A DNA stretch of 64,000 bases from Streptomyces roseifaciens (GTDB taxonomy: Bacteria; Actinomycetota; Actinomycetes; Streptomycetales; Streptomycetaceae): contig NZ_LNBE01000003.1 in the NCBI RefSeq assembly GCF_001445655.1, positions 62,001-126,000 of the forward strand. Reading direction: 5' to 3'. Every line of letters begins with the position of its first letter. The first letter of the stretch is position 1. The translations under genes and the position numbers were made by a program. Under the pieces are notes generated by a model that saw only the letters and a program-made list of their open reading frames with translations, had not been told where the DNA came from and ran no database searches. This document shows positions 1 through 8,311 of the stretch, in pieces.

Positions 1-341
1 GGCTCGGCGGCCACGACTTCGGATTCGGTGGTCCAGGGGCCGCGGACGATCGGCGCCCAGGGCACGACGTCCGCTCCGCGGTGGTTCTCGCCGCGGAAGA
101 CGGCGCCGACCGTGCGCGGCGTCCCGGACACCCAGCGGCCGCCGGTGCACTCGCGGCTCCACTCGCCGCTGCGGGCGAGTTCGCTGACCGTGTCGTAGAC
201 GGCGTCCGGCGCGGCAGCGACGAGGATGCGGGCCTGCACCCGGAGGATCGCGGCGGCGTCAGCGGCGTGGACGGCGTCAGCGACGTGGGCGGCATCGGCG
301 ACGTGGGCGGCGTCGGTGGCGTCGGTGGCTCGGGGAGTCAT
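1..341 (-). CDS. SRPBCC-family (polyketide cyclase/START-like) protein, N-terminal part
   Basis: The gene runs off the left edge of the window, so only about 113 N-terminal residues are visible. From ATG at 341, a low-complexity leader with two DAAHVADA-type repeats (residues about 10-30) leads into a typical SRPBCC start: a strand, then PDAVYDTVSELARSGEWS, then GGRWVSGTPRTVGAVFRG and a WAPIVRGPWTT stretch. This family binds hydrophobic ligands in a helix-grip fold and no catalytic residues can be assigned. It lies about 100 bp downstream of the quinone-oxidoreductase-like gene on the same strand, so the two may be co-transcribed. The Ala/Asp/His repeat leader is unusual, and a start inside it (for example near the AAAILRVQARI segment) is possible. 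Confidence 0.7.
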   Translation of the reverse strand, partial: MTPRATDATDAAHVADAAHVADAVHAADAAAILRVQARILVAAAPDAVYDTVSELARSGEWSRECTGGRWVSGTPRTVGAVFRGENHRGADVVPWAPIVRGPWTTESEVVAAE

Positions 342-442
342 AGCTTCCAGGGTGCGCGGGCCTGCGGGCCCCGGGCAATGGCGGCCCGACGGATGAGTCA
401 GGTCCCGGACGCCTCCGTACGGTCTTCGTGGCGGGCCGGCTC

Positions 443-1423
443 TCAGATCGTCAAGAGCAGCCGCCGACCACGGAGTTCGCCGTTCTCCATGCGGCGGTGC
501 GCCTCGGCGGCGGCCGCGAGTGGCAGCCGTTCGACGGCTCGTGCCCGGAGCCGTCCCGTGGCGGCCAGCCGCCCCACGACTCCCGCCGCCTCGGCGAGTT
601 CGGCGGTGGACGCGTGGGAGATCGCGAACCCCACCACTGCCCCGCCCTTCTGGTACAGCGGCCCCACGGGCAGGACGGGCCGGGCGGCGACGCCTGCCAG
701 CAGCACGATCCGGCCGCGCGGCGCGAGCAGCGGTACGGCGGCGTCCAGGTCGTGCCCGCCGTGGGTGGCGACGTGCACGTCGACGCCGCGGGGCGCGGCC
801 GCCGCGAGACGCCCGGCGAGCCTGCGGTCGGCGTAGTCGAGGACCTCGTCGGCGCCGAGCGAGCGCACGTACTCCGCGTCCTGCGCCGCGGCCGTGGCCA
901 CGACCCGGGCGCCCGCCCACGCGGCCAGTGCCACCAGCGCGCCGCCCACGTTCCCGGCGGCCCCGCCGACGAACACGGTCCCGCCGGCCCGCAGCCCGCC
1001 GTGGGTGAACAGCGCGAGGTGGGCCGTGACGGCGGGGTGGGCGACCGCGACGACGTCCTCGGGCCGCGCCCCGGCCGGCAGCGGGTAGAGCCGGTCGGCG
1101 GGGACGACGGCCTGCTCGGCTGCGGCCCCCTGCCGGCCGCAGTGCCCCAGGCTGTTGCACCACACCGGGTCGCCGGGCGCGAACCCGGGCGCGCCCGGTC
1201 CGGCCTCGGCGACCGTCCCCACCAGGTCCCGGCCGATCACGAAGGGGAAGGGCAGCGCCGTCCGGAAGCGCCCCGAGCGGACGAGGGTGTCGACGGGGTT
1301 GACGGTCGTGGCGGCGACGTCGACCAGGACGTCGGTGGGGCCCGGCCCGGGCCGCGGGGCGGGGAGCTCGCCGACCACGATCTCCTCCGGCGGGCCGAAC
1401 CGATCGATGTAGGCGGCGCGCAT
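443..1423 (-). CDS. NADPH:quinone oxidoreductase-like protein (zinc-independent MDR family)
   Basis: The 326-residue protein begins MRAAYIDRFGPPEEIVVGEL, the standard N-terminus of medium-chain dehydrogenase/reductases of the quinone reductase type. The first half is a GroES-like domain (VNPVDTLVRSG, FVIGRDLVGTVAEAGPG). The second half is a Rossmann domain with the nucleotide loop GGAAGNVGGALVALA and VVATA at the end of the following strand. No structural zinc cysteine cluster is seen, which fits the QOR subgroup. A longer in-frame reading reaches 1660, but ATG 1423 gives the canonical N-terminus. The gene diverges from the FAD-enzyme gene at 1727. Substrate unknown; a role with the neighbouring nitrite-type pathway would be speculation. 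Confidence 0.85.
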   Translation of the reverse strand: MRAAYIDRFGPPEEIVVGELPAPRPGPGPTDVLVDVAATTVNPVDTLVRSGRFRTALPFPFVIGRDLVGTVAEAGPGAPGFAPGDPVWCNSLGHCGRQGAAAEQAVVPADRLYPLPAGARPEDVVAVAHPAVTAHLALFTHGGLRAGGTVFVGGAAGNVGGALVALAAWAGARVVATAAAQDAEYVRSLGADEVLDYADRRLAGRLAAAAPRGVDVHVATHGGHDLDAAVPLLAPRGRIVLLAGVAARPVLPVGPLYQKGGAVVGFAISHASTAELAEAAGVVGRLAATGRLRARAVERLPLAAAAEAHRRMENGELRGRRLLLTI

Positions 1424-1607
1424 GCCGTCCACTGTCGCACGGGGTGGCATGCGGGAGAGGGGGCCGGAGGAGGGCCGCTGACGGTATGTCATCTCACGTC
1501 GCCCCGGCGGCGGGGACCTGACGGACCCCGTGCCCGCACGTTGACCCCCGTCGTCCGCCGACGGCCAGATGAGACCAGAGGAAAACCGTGCGGAATCCGC
1601 CGCACCG

Positions 1608-1684
1608 CAACCGTTCGTACGGCAACCGCTCGTACGGCAACCGTTCGCGCACCGCCGCACCGCCGCACCGCCGCACCGCCGTGC
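1608..1684. repeat. Tandem repeats in the leader of the FAD-enzyme gene (3 x 15 bp then 4 x 8 bp)
   Basis: The 303-bp space between the divergent genes (1424-1726) contains three 15-bp units of the form CAACCGTTCGTACGG (1608, 1623, 1638; the third diverges at its end). They run directly into four 8-bp units CGCCGCAC (1653-1684, last one CGCCGTGC). The block ends about 43 bp before the ATG and just upstream of a good ribosome site, GGAGGAG at 1713. The TTCGTACGG core is close to palindromic (CGTACG), so it could be an iterated operator or a slippage-prone leader. Nothing else recognisable lies in this gap. Confidence 0.6.
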
Positions 1685-1726
1685 ATCCCCGCCCCGGGAG
1701 TCCCCTCAGAACGGAGGAGCATACGC

Positions 1727-3763
1727 ATGAGCAGCAGCAGTCGTATCGAGGTCGGCATCGTCGGTGCCGGCCCACGGGGGCTGTCCGTGCTGGAGCGGCT
1801 GTGCGCCAACGAGCGCGCCGCGCCCTCGCATTCCGCGGTGACCGTGCACGTCGTCGACCCCTCCGCGCCCGGCGCGGGCACCGTGTGGCGCACCGACCAG
1901 TCCCCCCACCTGCTGATGAACACCGTGGCCTCGCAGATCACCGTGTACACGGACGACAGCGCCCGGATCGAGGGCCCGGTCGAGCCGGGACCCAGCCTGT
2001 ACGAGTGGGCGCGCGACATCGCCGACGGCGGGGCCAACGGGGTAGGCAGGGCCGACGGGGACAGCGAGAACAGCGAGAACAGCGGCCTGTACGACGCCGC
2101 CACCCTTGCCGAGGCCCGCGCCCTGGGGCCGGACGCCTACCCCACCCGCGCCTTCTACGGCCGATACCTCCACGACAGCTTCCGCCGGATCGCCGCCCGC
2201 GCCCCCGCGCACGTGACCGTCGAGGTCCACCGCTCGCGCGCGGTCGCCATGGCCGACGTCGAAGGCATCACCGGCGGGCCCCAGGGCATCCGCCTGGAGG
2301 ACGGGACCCGCCTGAACCGGCTCGACGCGGTCGTCATGGCGCTCGGCCACGTGCCCGCCCAGCTGTCCGCCCGGGAGGCCCGTACGGCGTCGCTGGCCCG
2401 TATCCACCACCTCGACTACGTCACGCCCGTCAACCCCGCCGACCTCGACCTCGGGCACATCGCGCCCGGACAGCCCGTCCTGCTGCGCGGCCTGGGCCTG
2501 AACTTCTTCGACTACATGGCCCTGTTCACCGCCGGGCGCGGCGGCACGTTCGTCCGCGAGGGCGGCCGGGTCGTCTACCGCCCGTCCGGCGCGGAGCCGC
2601 GGCTGTACGCGTTCTCCCGGCGCGGCGTCCCGTACCACGCGCGCGGCGAGAACGAGAAGGGCGCCCACGGCCGCCACCGGCCCCGGCTGCTCACCGCCGG
2701 CTACATCGCCGGCCTGCGCGAGCGCGCCGGGCGCGGGGGCCCCGTGCGCTTCGGCACCGACCTGTGGCCGCTGATCGCGGGCGAGGTGGAGAGCGTCTAC
2801 TACGGCACGCTGCTGGAGCGGCTCGGCCGGGCGGGCGAGCGGGAGGAGTTCACGGAGCGCTACCTGGCGCTGGAGAAGGACGACGAGCGCGCCGAGCTCC
2901 TCGACGCCTTCCGCATCGCCCCCGCCGACCGCTGGGACTGGCAGCGCCTCGCCAGACCGTACGGCGACCGCGCGTTCACCGGCCGCGCCGACTTCCACGC
3001 CTGGCTCCTGGACTACCTGCGCGCGGACGTGCGGGCCGCCCGCGAGGGCAACGTCAGCGGGCCTCTGAAGGCGGCGCTGGACGTCCTGCGCGACCTGCGC
3101 AACGAGATCCGGCTCGCCGTCGACCACGGCGGCCTCGAGGGCGACTCCCACCGGGACGACCTCGAAGGCTGGTACACCCCCCTCAACGCCTTCCTCTCCA
3201 TCGGCCCGCCCGCCTCCCGCATCGAGGAGATGGGCGCCCTCATCGAGGCCGGCGTCCTGGTCGTCACGGGCCCGGGCACCGTCGTCCGCCTGGAGGTCGC
3301 CGGCCCCGAGGGCCCTTCCTTCGCCGCCGACTGCCCGGCCGTGCCCGGCCCGCCCGTCCGCTCCCGCGTGCTCATCGAGGCCCGGCTGCCCGAACCGGAC
3401 CTGCGCCGCACCGCCGACCCCCTCCTGCGCCACCTCCTGAACACCGATCAGGTCACCACCTACCGCATCCCCACGGCCACCGGCGCGGGCTACGAGACCG
3501 GCGGACTGGCCGTCACCGAGCGCCCGTACCACGTCCTCGACGGCCGCGGCCGGCCCCACCCGCGCCGCTTCGCCTACGGGGTGCCCACGGAGTCCGTGCA
3601 CTGGGTGACGGCGGCGGGCATCCGGCCCGGCGTCGACTCGGTGACACTGGGCGACGCGGACGCCATAGCCCGCGCGGCCCTGTCCCTCCCCCCAGTGGCC
3701 CACGTCCCCCCGTCCCTCCGCCCCCCGACCCCGGACACGACCCCGGAAGGGGTGATCGTATGA
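1727..3763 (+). CDS. FAD/NAD(P)-binding flavoenzyme, CreE/FzmM-like (candidate aspartate-to-nitrosuccinate monooxygenase)
   Basis: The 678-residue protein starts at ATG 1727 behind GGAGGAG. Its N-terminus reads VGIVGAGPRGLSVLERL, the GxGPRG dinucleotide-binding loop of the NAD_binding_9 flavoprotein family. A second cofactor segment is PGQPVLLRGLGLNFFDYMALF (about residue 245). A long reading frame extends upstream to 428 but is non-coding in character. The stop overlaps the start of the lyase gene (ATGA), so the two are translationally coupled. A large FAD/NAD(P) protein coupled to a fumarase-superfamily lyase is the known arrangement of CreE-CreD and FzmM-FzmL. There the oxygenase converts L-aspartate to nitrosuccinate and the lyase releases nitrite. 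The family placement is by memory of motifs and context, so the specific reaction is inferred. Confidence 0.75.
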   Translation: MSSSSRIEVGIVGAGPRGLSVLERLCANERAAPSHSAVTVHVVDPSAPGAGTVWRTDQSPHLLMNTVASQITVYTDDSARIEGPVEPGPSLYEWARDIADGGANGVGRADGDSENSENSGLYDAATLAEARALGPDAYPTRAFYGRYLHDSFRRIAARAPAHVTVEVHRSRAVAMADVEGITGGPQGIRLEDGTRLNRLDAVVMALGHVPAQLSAREARTASLARIHHLDYVTPVNPADLDLGHIAPGQPVLLRGLGLNFFDYMALFTAGRGGTFVREGGRVVYRPSGAEPRLYAFSRRGVPYHARGENEKGAHGRHRPRLLTAGYIAGLRERAGRGGPVRFGTDLWPLIAGEVESVYYGTLLERLGRAGEREEFTERYLALEKDDERAELLDAFRIAPADRWDWQRLARPYGDRAFTGRADFHAWLLDYLRADVRAAREGNVSGPLKAALDVLRDLRNEIRLAVDHGGLEGDSHRDDLEGWYTPLNAFLSIGPPASRIEEMGALIEAGVLVVTGPGTVVRLEVAGPEGPSFAADCPAVPGPPVRSRVLIEARLPEPDLRRTADPLLRHLLNTDQVTTYRIPTATGAGYETGGLAVTERPYHVLDGRGRPHPRRFAYGVPTESVHWVTAAGIRPGVDSVTLGDADAIARAALSLPPVAHVPPSLRPPTPDTTPEGVIV

Positions 3764-5259
3764 CCGCGAATCCCGACGACGCCGGACCGTCCACCCCCAC
3801 GAACCCGCCACCACGGCCCGCCGAGCCCAGCGGTGCCGCACCCACCCGGTCCCGTTCGGTACCGCCCGAGCCCGTGGTCGTGGACGCCGGCCTCCTCTCG
3901 CCCGTCCGGGTCGGTACCCCCGCCGAGGAGGCCACCGCCGATACCGCCTGGCTGCAGGCCATGCTCGATGCCGAGGCCGCTCTCGCGCGGGCGCAGGCCC
4001 GGCTCGGGGCCGTGCCCGTCCCGGCCGCGGAGGCCGTCACCCGGTGCGCGCGGGCCGGGCGGCTCGACGTGCGGGCCCTGGCGCTGGCGGCCCGTGAGAC
4101 GGCCAACCCCGTCGTCGGCCTCGTCCAGGCGCTCACTCGTCTCGTCGCCGAGGACACCCCCGAGGCCGCGGCCTACGTGCACCGCGGTTCCACCAGCCAG
4201 GACATTCTGGACACCGGCGCCATGCTGGTCGCGGACCGCACCCTGCGCACCGTCCGCGCCGACCTGACCCGTACCGCCGAGGCGCTGGCCGTCCTCGCGG
4301 CCCGGCACCGGGACACCGTCATGGCGGGCCGCACGCTCACCCTGCACGCCGTGCCCACCACCTTCGGGCTGAAGGCGGCCGGCTGGCGGCAGCTCGTCCT
4401 CGACGCGGAGGCACGGCTCGGCCGCGTGCACGAGAGCCTGCCGGTCTCGCTGGGCGGCGCGGCGGGCACGCTCGCCGGCTACCTGGAGCACGCCCGGCTC
4501 GACGGAGCCGCGGGCACCGGCGACGGCACCTACGCCGAGCGGCTCGTGGACGCGTTCGCCGCCGAGACGGGCCTGGCCCGCCCCGCCCTGCCGTGGCACG
4601 CGCTGCGCACCCCGGTCGCCGACCTGGCCGGGGCCCTCGCCTTCACCGCGGGCGCCCTCGGCAAGATCGCGGCCGATGTCCAGTCACTGGCGCGCACGGA
4701 GGTCGGCGAGGTCGCCGAGCCGGGCGGCGGCCCGGCGGGGCGCGGCGGTTCCTCGGCCATGCCGCACAAGCGCAACCCCGTGCTCGCCACCCTGATCCGC
4801 AGCGCGGCGCTGCAGGTCCCCGCGCTGGCCGGCGCCCTGACGCAGTGCCTGGCGGCCGAGGACGAGCGGTCGGCCGGCGCCTGGCACGCGGAGTGGCAGC
4901 TGCTGCGCGAGTGCCTCCGCCTCACCGGCGGAGCCGCCCGTACCGCCGCCGAGCTGGCCGGCGGCCTGGACGTGCGGGCGGAACGCATGCGAGCCAACCT
5001 CGGTCTGACGGGCGCACAGATCGTCTCGGAGCGGCTCGCGGCCGTCCTCGCGCCGCGCATCGGCAGGGCCGAGGCCAGGCGGCTGCTGACGGAGGCGTCG
5101 GCCGAAGCGGCGGCCGGTGGCCGGGAACTGCAGGCGGTTCTCGCCGAGAAGCCGTTACTGGACGGTCACTTCACCGCGGCCGAACTGGCGGCCCTGTGCG
5201 ACCCCGCCGACTACACCGGCGCCGCAGGCCTGCTGGTGGACCGGGCATTGTGGCCCTGA
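3760..5259 (+). CDS. Fumarase/aspartase-superfamily lyase, CreD/FzmL-like (candidate nitrosuccinate lyase)
   Basis: The 499-residue protein starts at ATG 3760, overlapping the previous stop by 4 bp. The superfamily signature loop SSAMPHKRNP is present at about residue 331. The upstream substrate-binding segments HRGSTSQDILDT (about residue 143) and TLTLHAVPTTFGLKAAGW are also clear. The overall pattern matches the 3-carboxymuconate cycloisomerase (PcaB) and adenylosuccinate lyase branch. A Pro-rich leader of about 50 residues precedes the core. Stand-alone PcaB would be expected with protocatechuate genes, which are absent. Coupling to a CreE-like flavoenzyme instead suggests release of nitrite from nitrosuccinate, giving fumarate. 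That assignment is inference; the superfamily membership is firm. Confidence 0.8.
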   Translation: MTANPDDAGPSTPTNPPPRPAEPSGAAPTRSRSVPPEPVVVDAGLLSPVRVGTPAEEATADTAWLQAMLDAEAALARAQARLGAVPVPAAEAVTRCARAGRLDVRALALAARETANPVVGLVQALTRLVAEDTPEAAAYVHRGSTSQDILDTGAMLVADRTLRTVRADLTRTAEALAVLAARHRDTVMAGRTLTLHAVPTTFGLKAAGWRQLVLDAEARLGRVHESLPVSLGGAAGTLAGYLEHARLDGAAGTGDGTYAERLVDAFAAETGLARPALPWHALRTPVADLAGALAFTAGALGKIAADVQSLARTEVGEVAEPGGGPAGRGGSSAMPHKRNPVLATLIRSAALQVPALAGALTQCLAAEDERSAGAWHAEWQLLRECLRLTGGAARTAAELAGGLDVRAERMRANLGLTGAQIVSERLAAVLAPRIGRAEARRLLTEASAEAAAGGRELQAVLAEKPLLDGHFTAAELAALCDPADYTGAAGLLVDRALWP

Positions 5260-5291
5260 CAACACCTCACGCGAATCACCTGCGTTTTTCC

Positions 5292-5332
5292 TCCGCCTTC
5301 CGTACCCTCACCCGAGGCCCGCGGAAGGCGGA
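5292..5332 (+). terminator. Hairpin downstream of the lyase gene
   Basis: An 11-bp perfect inverted repeat (TCCGCCTTCCG at 5292 and its complement at 5322) with a 19-nt loop lies 33 bp after the lyase stop. There is no T run, as is usual in Streptomyces. It probably ends the flavoenzyme-lyase operon before the conservon. Confidence 0.5.
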
Positions 5333-5385
5333 TGCGTGTTCGGTCATTCACGGGCGAAGATCGGCCAAGCGGGCAACGCCGTGGT

Positions 5386-5391
5386 TAGGAT
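5386..5391 (+). promoter_or_regulatory. Possible -10 element for the conservon operon
   Basis: TAGGAT at 5386 fits the streptomycete -10 consensus and lies about 90 bp before cvnA, after the terminator-like hairpin. No convincing -35 sequence is seen, so the call is weak. Confidence 0.3.
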
Positions 5392-5478
5392 GATCGGCGT
5401 ATTCCGCTTCTGGACGGGACGTCAGGGACAACGGCCCCGTCCAGCCGTCCGCATGCCCCCTGCGTCCACGAGGAATTG

Positions 5479-7494
5479 ATGTCACATCACATACCGGACG
5501 TAGTGACCTGGTGCCTGGCCGCCGCACTGATCGCCGTCGCGGTCCTGCTGGTGCGCCAGCGGGGGATCGCCGCGGCCCTGCGGCTGCGCGCCGCCACGCT
5601 GGAGGAGGGGCAGCGGGCGCGCGACAGCGAACTCGGGCACCTCGTCAACGTCCGGCTCCCCGCCGTCACGGCCTCCATGCAGCAGCCCGTGCCGCTGCCC
5701 GGCCTGCTCGACGAACAGCTCACGGGCACCGTCTTCGCGCACGGCCTGCAGTCGGTGATGGACACCTTCACCCAGGCCGTCGACAAGGCGCAGGCCCGCG
5801 CCGACCAGTCCGCGAAGGCCGCCCTCAAGGCCTCCATGCGCGCCCTCCAGGGCCTCGCCCACGAGCAGCAGCTGGCCATCTCCGACATGCAGGACCGGCA
5901 CGACAACCCCGACGTGCTGCGCGACCTGCTGCAGATCGACCACGCCAACTCCCAGTTCGGCCGCCGCGCCCAGGCCATCGCCGTCCTGTGCGGCTCCTGG
6001 CCGGGCCGGCAGCGCGCCGCCTCCCCGCTCACCGACGTCGTCCGCGGCGCCACGTCCCGCATCCGCGACTACCGGCGCGTCCAGGTCCACAGCCAGGCCG
6101 ACCTCGCCGTCGTCAGCCGCGCCGTGGAGCCCGTCGTCCTCGCCGTCGCCGAGCTCCTCGACAACGCCGCCCGCCACTCCCAGCCCAACACCACCGTCGA
6201 GGTCGGCCTGCAGCCCGTGCACAACGGCGCCTGCGTCGTCATCGACGACGCCGGTGTCGGCATGGACGGCCAGGAGACCCAGCGGGCCGGCGCCCTGCTG
6301 TCCGGCCGCGCCGCCGTCGACGTCTCCCGCCTCGGCGACCCGCCGCAGTTCGGCTTCCCCGTCATCGGCGTGCTCGCCGCGCGCTACGGGTTCAGCGTCT
6401 CCGTCGACACCCGCTCGCCCTACGGCGGCGTCCGGGCCGTGCTGTTCCTCCCCAGCACCCTGCTCACCCAGCTCGACATCGACGGGCCCGGCACGACGCC
6501 GCTGCGTCCCCCGGGCGCGGGCGCTGGCGCTGGCGTGGGCGCGGGCTCGCACGTGGCGGACCGCACCGCCGCGACCCGGGCCCCGGGCCGGACGCCCGTC
6601 CCGGACTTCCCCGACTTCCCGGAGGCCTCGGCCGCCGCATTCCCGGAGAGCTCCGCCCGTGGGCCCGAGGGGCCGGGTGGCTTCCCGGAGGCCTCCGGCC
6701 GCGGGTCCGAGAGGCTGGGCGGCTTCCCGGAGACCTCCGCCCGCGGGCCCGAGGCCCCCGGCGGCTTCCCGGAGACCTCCGCTCGTAACCGCGAGGCACG
6801 GGCTGGTTTCCCGGAAGCTACTGCTCGCCACCGCGAGGCATCGGCCGGCTTCCCGGAGGCTTCCACCCGTAACCGCGAGGCACAGGCCGGTTTCCCGGAG
6901 AGCTCCACCCGTAGCCCCGAGGCGCCGACCGGTTTCCCGGAGACCTCCGTCCGTAGCCCCGAGGCGCAGGCCGGCTTCCCCGGCATGCCCGGCGGCAGCC
7001 GCGGCGTGCCCGACGGCCCCCTCGGCGGTGGCCCCATCTCCGACGGCGGTCCCGTGGCCGGTGCCCGCCCGGGCGCCGACGGCGGCCCGGTCTCCGGAGG
7101 CGGCGGCTTCCTCCCCGGCGGCGGCTCCGCCTCCGATGGTGGCTCCCTCCCCGGAGAGGCTCCCGTACACGGCACCTTCGGTTCCACCGCCGGAGGCCTC
7201 CCCAAGCGCCGCCGGCGGCAGCCGTCCCCCGACGCCCGCCGGGGCCGCCCCGCGCCCCTGTCCGCCGAGTCGCCCGCACCGGGCGCCCCCGGCAGCGGGC
7301 CCGCCGCCCCCGAGCGCACCGCCGAGGAGACCGCCCGCCGCATGGGTGCCTTCGCGCGCGGCACCCGCGCGGGCCGCACCCCCGCCGCAGGCACCCCCGT
7401 AGGCCCGCTGCACGGGACCCCGGAACCGGACGCCGCCCACCCCTTTGCCCAGGCCCCCGCCCCCGTAGACGACGAAGGGAACCCCCACGCGTGA
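5479..7494 (+). CDS. cvnA: CvnA: conservon sensor histidine-kinase-like ATP-binding protein
   Basis: First gene of a conservon. One transmembrane helix lies at about residues 9-28 (VTWCLAAALIAVAVLLV). A helical region follows, then a HATPase domain with the N box AELLDNAARHS (about residue 223) and the G1 box DDAGVGMD (about residue 256). The region before the ATPase contains DLLQIDHANSQFGRRAQAIA, where a phospho-acceptor helix would lie (HANSQFGRR). The C-terminal half is disordered and carries about eight 14-residue repeats (GFPETSARxxEAxA). ATG 5479 is chosen because GAGG sits 5 nt upstream; a TTG directly before it is possible. CvnA proteins act at the membrane with CvnB-D as a G-protein-like signalling complex. 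The stop overlaps cvnB (GTGA). Confidence 0.9.
   Translation: MSHHIPDVVTWCLAAALIAVAVLLVRQRGIAAALRLRAATLEEGQRARDSELGHLVNVRLPAVTASMQQPVPLPGLLDEQLTGTVFAHGLQSVMDTFTQAVDKAQARADQSAKAALKASMRALQGLAHEQQLAISDMQDRHDNPDVLRDLLQIDHANSQFGRRAQAIAVLCGSWPGRQRAASPLTDVVRGATSRIRDYRRVQVHSQADLAVVSRAVEPVVLAVAELLDNAARHSQPNTTVEVGLQPVHNGACVVIDDAGVGMDGQETQRAGALLSGRAAVDVSRLGDPPQFGFPVIGVLAARYGFSVSVDTRSPYGGVRAVLFLPSTLLTQLDIDGPGTTPLRPPGAGAGAGVGAGSHVADRTAATRAPGRTPVPDFPDFPEASAAAFPESSARGPEGPGGFPEASGRGSERLGGFPETSARGPEAPGGFPETSARNREARAGFPEATARHREASAGFPEASTRNREAQAGFPESSTRSPEAPTGFPETSVRSPEAQAGFPGMPGGSRGVPDGPLGGGPISDGGPVAGARPGADGGPVSGGGGFLPGGGSASDGGSLPGEAPVHGTFGSTAGGLPKRRRRQPSPDARRGRPAPLSAESPAPGAPGSGPAAPERTAEETARRMGAFARGTRAGRTPAAGTPVGPLHGTPEPDAAHPFAQAPAPVDDEGNPHA
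6638..6983 (+). repeat. cvnA: 42-bp tandem repeats encoding the CvnA C-terminal tail
   Basis: The block TTCCCGGAG recurs at a 42-bp period (near 6640, 6682, 6722, 6764, 6806, 6848, 6890, 6932 and a degenerate copy near 6974). It encodes about eight copies of a 14-residue unit GFPE(T/A/S)S-(A/T)R-xxEA. The reading frame is kept throughout, so changes in copy number would alter the tail length without breaking the protein. Confidence 0.8.
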
Positions 7495-7952
7495 ACGACC
7501 ACCTCAACAACGAGCTCGGCTGGATGCTGGACGAGGTCGTCAAGATGCCCGAAGCCCGGCACGCCATCCTCCTGTCCTCGGACGGCATGCTGCGCGCCCG
7601 CTCCCAGGGCATCGAGCGCGACGAGGCCGAGCGCCAGGCCGCGGCCCTCTCGGGCCTGCAGTCGATCAGCCGCTCGACCTCCGAGTTCTGCGCCCACCAG
7701 GCGCAGCAGGACAACCCGTGGCGGCAGACGCTCGTCGAGTTCGCCCACGGCTACGTCTTCCTCATCGCCGCGGGGCCCGGCGCCTACCTCGCCGTCTCCG
7801 CCACCGAGCACGTCGACATGGAAGCGGTCACGTACCGCATGCAGAAGCTCGTCGACCGGCTCGGCAAGGAGCTGACCAGCCCGCCCCGCGCGGGCAACGC
7901 GGGCAACCCGGGCATCGGGGGCAACTGGCAGGGCTCGGGCGCCCCGGCATGA
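7491..7952 (+). CDS. cvnB: CvnB: roadblock/LC7-domain protein
   Basis: The 153-residue protein begins at GTG 7491, overlapping the cvnA stop as GTGA. The whole length is a roadblock/LC7 fold: LGWMLDEVVKMPEARHAILLSSDGMLRA at the start, then helices and VEFAHGYVFLIAAGPGAYLAV. These are the hallmarks of MglB/CvnB-type regulators of small GTPases. In conservons CvnB is thought to act with CvnD, much as MglB acts on MglA. The last 25 residues are Gly/Asn-rich and probably flexible. The stop overlaps the cvnC start (ATGA), so the operon is translationally coupled. Confidence 0.92.
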   Translation: MNDHLNNELGWMLDEVVKMPEARHAILLSSDGMLRARSQGIERDEAERQAAALSGLQSISRSTSEFCAHQAQQDNPWRQTLVEFAHGYVFLIAAGPGAYLAVSATEHVDMEAVTYRMQKLVDRLGKELTSPPRAGNAGNPGIGGNWQGSGAPA

Positions 7953-8311
7953 CCCCGCCCACGCCGAGGCACGAGCGAGGGTTAGTGCGCCCGTACGTCG
8001 TCACCGACGGCCGCGCCCACCCGACCCGCAACACCTTCGACCTGGTCACCCTGGTCCTGGCCCAGTACGACCGGCCGCTCACCGGGCTCAGCCCCGAAAA
8101 GCGCCGGCTCATGGAACTCTGCCTCGGCGGCCCCCTGTCGGTCGCCGAGATCGCCGGGCACCTCATGCTGCCCGTCAGCGTCACCAAGGTGCTGCTCGGC
8201 GACCTCGTCGACAGCGGCCACCTCATCACCCGGGCCCCCATCCCCTCGGCACAACTTCCCGAGGCCCAGATCCTGCAGGAGGTGCTGGATGGACTCCGCG
8301 CTCGCCTCTGA
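7949..8311 (+). CDS. cvnC: CvnC: DUF742 protein
   Basis: The 120-residue protein starts at ATG 7949 (ATGA overlap with cvnB). It shows the DUF742 pattern RGLVRPYVVTDGR at the N-terminus, then the small winged-helix-like core ELCLGGPLSVAEIAGHLMLPVSVTKVLLGDLVDSG, with LITRAP following. DUF742 proteins occur almost only as the third gene of actinobacterial conservons. Their biochemical role is unknown, although the helix-turn-helix-like core suggests binding to DNA or a protein partner. The 3' end overlaps the cvnD start by 23 bp. Confidence 0.92.
   Translation: MTPPTPRHERGLVRPYVVTDGRAHPTRNTFDLVTLVLAQYDRPLTGLSPEKRRLMELCLGGPLSVAEIAGHLMLPVSVTKVLLGDLVDSGHLITRAPIPSAQLPEAQILQEVLDGLRARL

Noticed and set aside
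1706..3841. 711-codon minus-strand frame opposite the flavoenzyme gene
   Set aside because: Shadow frame caused by high GC; no motifs, and the plus strand carries clear family motifs and a ribosome site.
3760..5259. Calling the lyase PcaB or adenylosuccinate lyase outright
   Set aside because: No protocatechuate or purine genes nearby, and coupling to a CreE-like flavoenzyme favours another reaction; only the superfamily is certain.
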